NCBI GenBank assembly: GCA_043721855.1
Contig: JAYSPY010000037.1
Location: 1 to 49,243, forward strand
DNA: 49,243 bases
From: JACMNW01 sp043721855
GTDB taxonomy: Bacteria; Pseudomonadota; Alphaproteobacteria; Rhodobacterales; Rhodobacteraceae
Direction: 5' to 3'
Shown here: in pieces, positions 24,296-31,681 of the stretch
How the letters are laid out: each line of letters opens with the position of its first letter
Numbering within the stretch: position 1 is the stretch's first letter
Notes under the pieces: generated by a model
What the model was told of the DNA's origin: nothing
The model's database searches: none
Seen by the model: only the letters and a program-made list of their open reading frames with translations
Made by a program: the position numbers and the translations under genes

Positions 24296-25509
24296 CCAAT
24301 GGCGTTCTGACAGGTATGCGCGTGGTCGAAGGGTCGGCCTTCGTGGCCGTGCCCCTGGCGGGCATGACGCTTGCGCAAATGGGCGCGGATGTCATTCGGT
24401 TTGACCGCCTGCAAGGCGGGCTTGATGCCGGGCGATGGCCAATTACCTGCACCGGGCAAAGCCTGTTTTGGGCAGGCTTGAACAAGGGCAAACGGTCGTT
24501 GGCCGTGGATATGACCCACCCGGAGGGGCACGAGATCATCGCACAGCTGATCACCGCCCCCGGCCCGGATGCGGGGATGTTTTTGACCAATCTGCGCACC
24601 AAAGGTTGGATGGATTACCCTGCCCTGTCTGCCCTGCGTGCCGATTTGATCATGGTGTCGCTGATAGGCACGCGGCGCGGTGAGCCAGCGGTCGATTATA
24701 CCGTGAACCCAAGCCTTGGCTTTCCGATGGCAACCGGGCCTGTGGGGTCCACCCATCCCGTCGCCCATGTCTTGCCCGCGTGGGACTGTATCGCGGGGCA
24801 AATGGTGGTGAACACTCTGCTGGCCGCCGAACGCCACCGCCTGCGCACGGGCGCGGGCCAAGTGGCGGAACTGGCGCTAAAGGATGTGGCCGCCGCGATG
24901 CTGGGCCATTTGGGCATCGTCGGCGAAGTTTGCGTCAATGGCGTTGATCGCCCAAAATCCGGCAATGCACTTTACGGTGCTTATGGGCAGGATTTCGCCA
25001 CCGCGTGCGGCAGCCGTGTGATGGTCATCGGCCTGACAGATCGGCAATGGGCGGGGCTGGTGCGGACATTGGACATGCAGGACGCGGTAGCGGCACTATC
25101 TGCGGCAACCGGGCTTGATCTGTTGGGTGAAGGCAACCGTTACCGCGCGCGTGACGCCATCACGGCGCTGTTTGCCCCATGGTTCGCGGCCCGCGATTTG
25201 GCAACAATCGCGCCCCTGATGGACGCAGCTAAACTAACGTGGGCACCGTTTCGCACATTTGCAGGCGCTGTCCGGCTGGACCCTGACCTGTCAGTTGACA
25301 ACCCGATGTTCACCGAACTGGACCAGCCCGGTATTGGCCACTACCCGGTGCCGGGCAGCCCCGTTACATCCACCGCCTTTGGCCGCCTTTTGCCGCAACC
25401 TGCCCCGCGACTGGGCCAGCATTCAGAGGTAATTTTGGCCGATATCCTAGGCCTGAGCGCGGGGCAAATCGGCACATTGATGGACAAGGGCATTGTCGCG
25501 GGCCCATAA
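24292..25509 (+). CDS. mct: 2-methylfumaryl-CoA isomerase (mesaconyl-CoA C1-C4 CoA transferase)
   Basis: A CaiB/BaiF class III CoA transferase of 405 aa that moves CoA intramolecularly from the C1 to the C4 carboxyl of mesaconate. From what I recall of Chloroflexus Mct, these segments fit well: RVVEGSAFVAVPLAGMTLAQ, GADVIRFD, LFWAGLNKGKRS, DYTVNPSLGFP, HVLPAWDCIAGQM with the expected catalytic Asp165, the ERHRLRTGAGQ stretch, and the C-terminal GIVAGP. The shorter length and these motifs separate it from formyl-CoA transferases. The ATG overlaps the end of the hydratase gene, so both are probably made from one transcript. Confidence 0.85.
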   Translation: MTNGVLTGMRVVEGSAFVAVPLAGMTLAQMGADVIRFDRLQGGLDAGRWPITCTGQSLFWAGLNKGKRSLAVDMTHPEGHEIIAQLITAPGPDAGMFLTNLRTKGWMDYPALSALRADLIMVSLIGTRRGEPAVDYTVNPSLGFPMATGPVGSTHPVAHVLPAWDCIAGQMVVNTLLAAERHRLRTGAGQVAELALKDVAAAMLGHLGIVGEVCVNGVDRPKSGNALYGAYGQDFATACGSRVMVIGLTDRQWAGLVRTLDMQDAVAALSAATGLDLLGEGNRYRARDAITALFAPWFAARDLATIAPLMDAAKLTWAPFRTFAGAVRLDPDLSVDNPMFTELDQPGIGHYPVPGSPVTSTAFGRLLPQPAPRLGQHSEVILADILGLSAGQIGTLMDKGIVAGP

Positions 25510-25524
25510 CCTGACCTCATCGCA

Positions 25525-25568
25525 GCCCTTCGGGCGCTTTTCGATAAAGCGCAGAACGCCCGTAGGGC
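25525..25568. terminator. long imperfect hairpin between convergent mct and hflX
   Basis: GCCCTTCGGGCG (25525-25536) pairs with CGCCCGTAGGGC (25557-25568) at 11 of 12 positions, enclosing a second stem GCGCTTT/AAAGCGC. It fills most of the gap between the two stop codons and could end transcription from both sides, although no T-run is present. Confidence 0.5.
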
Positions 25569-25580
25569 AGAGATAAGCAA

Positions 25581-26870
25581 TCACAGCGCGCCATACCGCG
25601 CCGCCTGCCGCGCGGTCCAGCGCACATCAAGACGGTGGCCAGTGTCATCAAGGTCCTCGGCCCGTACCACGCCTTCGGCGTGCAGCCACGCGCGCTTGCG
25701 ACCATCGGCAAAGCCAAGCGCAATCACAATATCGGTCTTTTCATCATCCAGATGCTGCGATACCGCCGCCAAAAGCGCGTCCAGCCCCTGACCCGTCACC
25801 GCCGAAATTGCGTAAACGCCGCTCAAACCAGTTGCCTGCGCCACCAATGCGGATTGCAAGCTTGGGTCAACCAGATCCAGTTTGTTCCAAACCTCGACCA
25901 CCGGCGTTGTCGCCTTGACGCCAAGACTTGTCAAAATTTCCGCCACATCCGCCGCCTGTTCGGTGCTTTCGGGGTGCGAAATATCGCGCACATGCAAGAT
26001 CAGATCGGCTTCCAGCACCTCTTCCAGCGTGGCGCGAAATGCCGCAACCAGTTGCGTTGGAAGATCAGAGATAAATCCAACCGTATCAGACGCAATCACC
26101 TTGCGACCGGATGGCAGCACGACGCCGCGCATCGTCGGGTCCAGCGTCGCAAACAGCATGTCTTTCGCCAACACATCAGCCCCGGTCATCCGGTTGAACA
26201 GCGTCGATTTGCCCGCATTGGTATAGCCGACCAAGGCCACCAACGGAAACGGCACCTTGCGCCGTGCTGCACGGTGCAATTCGCGGGTTTTCACCACTTT
26301 ATCCAGCTGTCGCTTGATACGGATCACCTGATCGTCGATCGCGCGGCGGTCAGATTCAATCTGCGTCTCACCTGGGCCGCCCACAAAGCCGAAACCGCCG
26401 CGTTGACGCTCCAGGTGGGTCCAAGCCCGCACCAAACGGGTGCGCTGGAAGCTTAGGGCAGCAAGTTCAACCTGCAACACCCCTTCACGCGTGCGGGCGC
26501 GGTCGGCGAAAATTTCCAATATCAGACCCGTGCGGTCCAACAGCTTGACGCCCCATTCCTTTTCCAGATTGCGCTGTTGCACGGGCGATACCGGCCCATC
26601 GACAAACACCAAGCCGACATCAAGCGCATGAAACCGCTCTTTCAGCTCTTGCACCTTGCCGTACCCGAACAGCAAACCGGGCTGCAACCGTGGCAACCTT
26701 ATCACCTCTGCTCCGACCACATCCATATCCGGCAAGGCCGCAGCCAGCGATACCGCCTCGGCAAGGCCGTGTTCCGGCAAGCGGCGTCTGCGATCGGATT
26801 TTAAATCCGGGTGCAGCACAAAGGCACGCATCGCGATGGTTTGCGTGCTGTGCATTGCATCCGAGGCCAC
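25581..26870 (-). CDS. hflX: GTPase HflX
   Basis: HflX is a ribosome-associated GTPase that splits stalled ribosomes during stress. The 429-aa product has the N-terminal HflX domain (about 15-125, with GAEVIRLPRLQPGLLFGYGK), a coiled linker with the family motif QRGGFGFVGGPGETQIE, and a TRAFAC G domain. G1 is GYTNAGKST (about 215-223), G3 is in ASDTVGFISDLP, and G4 is NKLD. The start is uncertain: GTG at 26870 follows AAGGGA closely, while ATG at 26855 and 26831 also leave the conserved core intact. It lies 47 bases after hfq, the common hfq-hflX pairing. Confidence 0.94.
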   Translation of the reverse strand: MASDAMHSTQTIAMRAFVLHPDLKSDRRRRLPEHGLAEAVSLAAALPDMDVVGAEVIRLPRLQPGLLFGYGKVQELKERFHALDVGLVFVDGPVSPVQQRNLEKEWGVKLLDRTGLILEIFADRARTREGVLQVELAALSFQRTRLVRAWTHLERQRGGFGFVGGPGETQIESDRRAIDDQVIRIKRQLDKVVKTRELHRAARRKVPFPLVALVGYTNAGKSTLFNRMTGADVLAKDMLFATLDPTMRGVVLPSGRKVIASDTVGFISDLPTQLVAAFRATLEEVLEADLILHVRDISHPESTEQAADVAEILTSLGVKATTPVVEVWNKLDLVDPSLQSALVAQATGLSGVYAISAVTGQGLDALLAAVSQHLDDEKTDIVIALGFADGRKRAWLHAEGVVRAEDLDDTGHRLDVRWTARQAARYGAL

Positions 26871-26917
26871 ATCCCTTATGGCGTCGTCTTCGTTGTCATC
26901 ATTGGGTAAATCTGAAA

Positions 26918-27151
26918 TCAGTCTTCACCTTCATAAAGGCTGATCGGTGCGCCCGGCATGATGGTCGAAATCGCATGCTTGTAGACCAATTGCGATTGTC
27001 CGTCCCGGCGCAGCAGCACACAAAAGTTATCAAACCACGTGATAACCCCCTGCAGCTTTACCCCATTGATCAGAAAAATCGTCACAGGAACCTTTGCTTT
27101 GCGCACATGGTTCAGAAATGCATCTTGCAAATTTTGCTTATCGGCAGCCAT
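26918..27151 (-). CDS. hfq: RNA chaperone Hfq
   Basis: Hfq forms a hexameric Sm ring that pairs small RNAs with mRNAs. The 77-aa product is the short alphaproteobacterial form with almost no C-terminal tail. Sm1 is visible as QDAFLNHVRKAKVPVTIFL and INGVKLQGVITWFDNF, with the proximal-face Gln and Lys. Sm2 is QLVYKHAISTIMP, containing the diagnostic YKHA. AAAGG lies upstream of the ATG. It sits between trkH and hflX, and the R. capsulatus homologue is known as nrfA, a nitrogen-fixation regulator, which fits this neighbourhood. Confidence 0.97.
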   Translation of the reverse strand: MAADKQNLQDAFLNHVRKAKVPVTIFLINGVKLQGVITWFDNFCVLLRRDGQSQLVYKHAISTIMPGAPISLYEGED

Positions 27152-27271
27152 TTTTTCTTTTGCCTTTTTTTGTTATGGTTCTTTTCCCGACCTTCAGCCC
27201 AACCCCAAAGGTGCAAGCCAAGTATGATGCGGGAAGGACAGACTTTCCAGCCCCAATTTCGGCGTCAAAAA

Positions 27272-28783
27272 TTACGGATGCGAAGACCAGCCCTTCGGCA
27301 CCAAAACAATGACCACCGCCAAAATCTCTAACCGCCCCAAGATCATTGCCATGCCCAGAATCAGCATCTGTCCCGACCCCAAACCTGCATATCCGATGGC
27401 TGTGTCGCCAACCACCGCAGCCAACTGGCCCGTTGTGGTCAGGCACGCTATCCCCAAGATCAAAGCCGATTGAAAATCTATCCCGGTCAAGGTCAAAGCG
27501 GCCGTGACCCCCACAATCGACAGTCCAAACACCATAAAGAAGATCCAGGCCAGGTACGCACCCTCGCGCCGCAGGCGTCTGGCAACCGGTCCGTGCCCGC
27601 CAATGGAATGGGGATGCACGATGCGTTCCAACTCCCGCTCACCATGCCGCAACAGCGCGTAAACACGCAGCAATTTCAGGCCGCCCGCCGTGGTCGCCAC
27701 GCCGCCGCCAATCATGGCAAGCCCCAGCAAAACCAAACCCGGCCCACCAAGCGCCGGCCAATCGCCAGATTGAAAGCCGGTGGTGGTTAAAAAAGACAGG
27801 CTGGTAAAAGCGGCACCCCAAAGGTTTTCGAAAACAGCAACTGCCGTGCCTTGACTGCCGGGTGCGGCCAAAGTTGCTGACTGACCAATCCCTAAAATCA
27901 ACGTCATGAACGCGACGATGCCCAGTGCAAGCCCCAGTTCCGGGTCGCGCCACAGTCGAATTGATGTGTCGGTCATGCCGGGGACGGGCCACAAACGCCG
28001 CGTCAGGGCAAAGGCCAGGCAAAAGAAAATCATCACCTCGCCCACCCGGCCCGATGGTGCATCCCCCAACCCTGAAACCGGCGATATGCCGCTGGCGGAT
28101 ATGGTTCCCATCGCATGGCAAAGCGCGACTAAAGCCGTGTCACCGGCCATCAATAGTGCCACCCACAGCACCAGCGTGATCCCGGCATAAACCGGAAACA
28201 GCAAGGTCGCGAAATGGACCATGCGTTGTGTCGGGTCTACCAATCTGGCGATTTGCCCGGCGAAACCGGCCTTCGCCGCGGTGCTGCCCCCGAACAGTTC
28301 CACCCCGCCCAGACCCAGTGGCGCCAACACCGTGGTGACCAGTAACAGCCCGTAGCAGCCACCCAGCCATCCGACCAATGCCCGCCAAAAATGCAGCGGG
28401 TCCGCCACAGTGGCGGGCGTTTCAAAAACGCTGGCCCCGGTCGCCGTGAAACCTGACAGCATTTCGAACCACGCGGCCCGAAACGACATTCCGGGTAAAG
28501 CTTGATGCAAAGGCACCGCCAAAATCACCGGCAAGACGAAATAAGCCCCGATGACCGCAACCAACAGGGTTTGCACAGACGCGACGGGCCGATAAGAAGC
28601 GGTAGCAATGGCAATCACCGCGGTTAAAACAAACAACACGCTGCCAGAATAAAAAAACGCCCGCGCCACGTCGAATTGGCCCAAAGCCACAGCATAGGCG
28701 GCTGGTAACAGCATGCAAACACAACAAAAACCCATTAAAATCACCAAAATCGGCAAATTCAACAGGTGGCGCAGGGTGATCAT
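27272..28783 (-). CDS. trkH: TrkH-type potassium uptake permease
   Basis: The membrane subunit of the Trk potassium uptake system, 503 aa with about ten hydrophobic segments. Four pore-loop repeats are expected, and the selectivity-type signatures can be seen: FEMLSGFTATGASVFE, AMGTISASGISPVSG, SFLTTTGFQSGDWP and LACLTTTGQLA (as IACLTTTGQL). KLLRVYALLRHGERELERI is the typical intracellular segment. The start ATG overlaps the trkA stop as ATGA, so the two subunits are translationally coupled. It assembles with the cytoplasmic TrkA ring. Subfamily (TrkH or TrkG) cannot be told apart by eye. Confidence 0.95.
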   Translation of the reverse strand: MITLRHLLNLPILVILMGFCCVCMLLPAAYAVALGQFDVARAFFYSGSVLFVLTAVIAIATASYRPVASVQTLLVAVIGAYFVLPVILAVPLHQALPGMSFRAAWFEMLSGFTATGASVFETPATVADPLHFWRALVGWLGGCYGLLLVTTVLAPLGLGGVELFGGSTAAKAGFAGQIARLVDPTQRMVHFATLLFPVYAGITLVLWVALLMAGDTALVALCHAMGTISASGISPVSGLGDAPSGRVGEVMIFFCLAFALTRRLWPVPGMTDTSIRLWRDPELGLALGIVAFMTLILGIGQSATLAAPGSQGTAVAVFENLWGAAFTSLSFLTTTGFQSGDWPALGGPGLVLLGLAMIGGGVATTAGGLKLLRVYALLRHGERELERIVHPHSIGGHGPVARRLRREGAYLAWIFFMVFGLSIVGVTAALTLTGIDFQSALILGIACLTTTGQLAAVVGDTAIGYAGLGSGQMLILGMAMILGRLEILAVVIVLVPKGWSSHP

Positions 28784-30159
28784 TTTGAAAAGTCGATGGT
28801 AACCTGTAGCAGGCGTTCCACCTCGGGAATATCCGCCGACATGGCGAACAGCGCAATTGTATCGCCGGCCTCGATCCGAAGATCGCCGGTGGGTTTGATA
28901 ACCTTGTCGCGTTTCATCACGGCACCAACCAGCACGCCTTCGGGAAATTCAATTTCCCTGATCAAGCGGCCAGCGATGGGCGAGGTGGTCAGAACCTGTG
29001 CCTCGATCACCTCGGCCTCGGCGTCGCCAATTGAATAGATCGCCCGCACCCGACCTTGTCGGATGTGGCGCAGGATAGAACTGACCGTGGTCGCGCGCGG
29101 GTTGATATAGGCATCAATTTCCAGCGGCCCCATCAACGGTGCCAATGTCGGGTCGTTCACCAGCGCTATCGCCATCTGACACCCGGCCTGTTTGGCGCGA
29201 ACTGCGACCAACAGATTGGTTTTATCATCATCGGTGACGGCAAGCACAGCATCGGCCTTGTCGATGCTTGCCTCCATCAGGATATCCATATCCATGCCGT
29301 CGCCGTGCAAAACAATCGTTCTTTGCAGCTGGTCGGCAGACCGTTCTGCCTGCGCGCGGTCGATTTCAATGATCTTTGCGCGCACCCGGTCGGTGCGGGC
29401 CTCAAGCGCGCGGGCCACTCCAAGACCCACATTGCCACCACCGACAATCACAATGCGTTCTTGCTTTTTCGTTTTCTTTCCAAAGATTTGCAACGATCTG
29501 TTAATGTCCTCAGCATGGCTGAACACATAGATCTGATCACCGGAATACAGTTGGTCTGTTGCGTCGGGTGCGAACAATCTTTGATCCCGGCGCACCCCTA
29601 CAACGATGGCGCGCAGCGTCGAAAACAGCTCATTCAATTGGCGCAGCGGCGTATTCAGAACCGGGCAATCGTCATCAAGCGCAAGCCCCAAAAGTTGCGC
29701 GCGGCCACCCATGAAACTTTCGCTGTCAAAGGTCGCGGGGGCGGCCAAGCGTTGCAAGGCGGCCTCGGCCACTTCCCGCTCGGGGCTGATGATCACATCT
29801 ATCGGCAAATGATCGCGGCGAAACAAATCGGAATACAGCGGATCCTGGTAATTCTGGCTGCGCAGCCGCGCCACGGTGCGACGCACATTGAACACCGAAT
29901 GCGCAACCTGGCAGGTGACCATATTCACCTCGTCCGAATGGGTGGCCGCAATAATCATATCAGCGTCACGGGCACCTGCGCGGGCCAGCACATCCGGGTA
30001 TGAAGAAAATCCCACAACACCTTGAACTTCCAAGGCTTCTGTCGCGCGGCGCACCAGATCAGCGTTGCTGTCCACCACGGTCACATCGTTTTTTTCGCCC
30101 GCCAGTTGGCGCGCAATCTGCCAGCCCACCTGCCCCGCACCACAGATGATTACCTTCAT
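28780..30159 (-). CDS. trkA: Trk potassium transporter NAD-binding subunit TrkA
   Basis: TrkA is the cytoplasmic gating subunit that binds NAD(H) or adenine nucleotides. The 458 residues contain two RCK units. The first begins MKVIICGAGQVGWQIARQLA with the acidic end of strand 2 in VTVVDSNADL; the second begins RIVIVGGGNVGLGVARALE. Each is followed by a TrkA-C-like domain. The start at 30159 directly precedes the Rossmann strand; an upstream extension of 27 residues is not conserved. It lies between ntrX and trkH on the same strand, an arrangement common in alphaproteobacteria. Confidence 0.96.
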   Translation of the reverse strand: MKVIICGAGQVGWQIARQLAGEKNDVTVVDSNADLVRRATEALEVQGVVGFSSYPDVLARAGARDADMIIAATHSDEVNMVTCQVAHSVFNVRRTVARLRSQNYQDPLYSDLFRRDHLPIDVIISPEREVAEAALQRLAAPATFDSESFMGGRAQLLGLALDDDCPVLNTPLRQLNELFSTLRAIVVGVRRDQRLFAPDATDQLYSGDQIYVFSHAEDINRSLQIFGKKTKKQERIVIVGGGNVGLGVARALEARTDRVRAKIIEIDRAQAERSADQLQRTIVLHGDGMDMDILMEASIDKADAVLAVTDDDKTNLLVAVRAKQAGCQMAIALVNDPTLAPLMGPLEIDAYINPRATTVSSILRHIRQGRVRAIYSIGDAEAEVIEAQVLTTSPIAGRLIREIEFPEGVLVGAVMKRDKVIKPTGDLRIEAGDTIALFAMSADIPEVERLLQVTIDFSK

Positions 30160-30268
30160 CACTCGCCCCATGAATGTTGGCCACGCGGCCTTGGCTTGAC
30201 GCCTGTCTTCGACACCATTCCATCGCAGATGCGGCCACATTGGTCAATCAGCGCCGCTTGTCACAGCT

Positions 30269-31678
30269 TTAGTCGTCGTGGTCGTCATCATCCAGATGCG
30301 GCATGCGTCCGCTTGCCTTTGAGGTGGTCATCACACCCAGGGATTTAAGCTTTCGGTGGAGCGCCGACCTTTCCATCCCAACAAAGTTGGCGGTGCGGCT
30401 GATATTGCCTCCAAACCGGCCGATCTGGGTCAGCAGATACTCGCGTTCAAACAATTCACGCGCTTCACGCAACGGCAGGGTCGCCATCGCACCGCCCAAG
30501 ACCATCCGGCCGCCAGAATCTGACGCGGTATCCTGGCCCGGCAGTTCCTTGGCCTCGATCACGCCAGACCCGTCGCCAAGGATCAGCACGCGTTCAATCA
30601 CATTGCGCAACTGGCGCACGTTCCCGGGCCATTGCATGGTTTGCAACATCGCCTCTGCCTCGGTTGACAAGGTCCGGCTCGGCAGGCCTTGGGTGCGGTG
30701 GAAAAGGTCGACAAAATGCTTGGTCAATTCCGGTATATCCTCGCGCCGTTCTTCCAGCGACGGCACTGCAATCGGCACGACGTTCAGGCGATCATAAAGT
30801 TCCTGGCGAAACCGGCCCTGGCTGATTTCACTGCGTAAATCGCGCGTGGTTGACGAAATAACGCGCAAATCGACCCGCACTTTGTCGGCACCGTTCGCAC
30901 GTGTAAATTGCTGATCCACCAGCACGCGCAGGATTTTTGACTGTGTTCCCAATGGCATATCGGCCACTTCGTCAAAATACACCACACCGCCATGCGCCTG
31001 TTCCAAAAGGCCCTGCTCAATCCCGCGATCAGATGTTTCGCGGCCAAACAGCACCTCCTCCATCCGGTCAGGCTCGATCGCTGCGGAGGAGACCGAGATA
31101 AAAGGCGCAGATGCCCGATTGGAATTGGCGTGAATGAACCGCGCGGCCATTTCCTTGCCCGATCCCGCAGGCCCGGTCAGCATCACGCGGCCATTGGATT
31201 TGGTCACCTTGTCAAGGTTCGAGCGCAGCGTTTTATAGGCAGGCGAATTGCCCAACATTTCGGTTGACGTCACATCCCTGCGGCGCAATTCACCGTTTTC
31301 GCGCCTGAGCCGCGACGTTTCCATGGCGCGCGAGACGACCACCATCAGCTGGTCAATATTAAACGGCTTTTCGATGAAATCATAGGCGCCCTGCTTGATG
31401 GCGGCGACGGCGATTTCAATATTGCCATGCCCGGATATGATCACAACCGGCACATCAGGGTTGTCACGTTTGACCACTTTGAGGATATCAATCCCGTCCA
31501 TCCGGCTGTCTTTCAGCCAGATATCAAGGATCATCAATGCCGGTGGTTCGGCGTTGATCTCGGCCATGCATTCATCGGAATTACCTGCAAGACGAACGGG
31601 ATAACCCTCGTCCTTAAGGATGTCTCCGATCAGTTCGCGGATATCGCGTTCGTCGTCAACAATCAAAATGCCTGTCAT
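30269..31678 (-). CDS. ntrX: nitrogen-regulation response regulator NtrX
   Basis: The partner of NtrY, 469 aa. The receiver domain has the acidic pocket VDDERD and phospho-acceptor Asp52 in MILDIWLKDS. The AAA+ domain has Walker A LTGPAGSGKEMAARF and Walker B in VVYFDEVADMP. The segment where sigma54 activators carry GAFTGA reads GRETSDRGIEQG, so the loop is missing. A Fis-type helix-turn-helix lies in NISRTANFVGMERSALHRK near the C-terminus. NtrX proteins control nitrogen, redox and envelope functions. It begins three bases after the ntrY stop. Confidence 0.95.
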   Translation of the reverse strand: MTGILIVDDERDIRELIGDILKDEGYPVRLAGNSDECMAEINAEPPALMILDIWLKDSRMDGIDILKVVKRDNPDVPVVIISGHGNIEIAVAAIKQGAYDFIEKPFNIDQLMVVVSRAMETSRLRRENGELRRRDVTSTEMLGNSPAYKTLRSNLDKVTKSNGRVMLTGPAGSGKEMAARFIHANSNRASAPFISVSSAAIEPDRMEEVLFGRETSDRGIEQGLLEQAHGGVVYFDEVADMPLGTQSKILRVLVDQQFTRANGADKVRVDLRVISSTTRDLRSEISQGRFRQELYDRLNVVPIAVPSLEERREDIPELTKHFVDLFHRTQGLPSRTLSTEAEAMLQTMQWPGNVRQLRNVIERVLILGDGSGVIEAKELPGQDTASDSGGRMVLGGAMATLPLREARELFEREYLLTQIGRFGGNISRTANFVGMERSALHRKLKSLGVMTTSKASGRMPHLDDDDHDD

Positions 31679-31681
31679 AAT

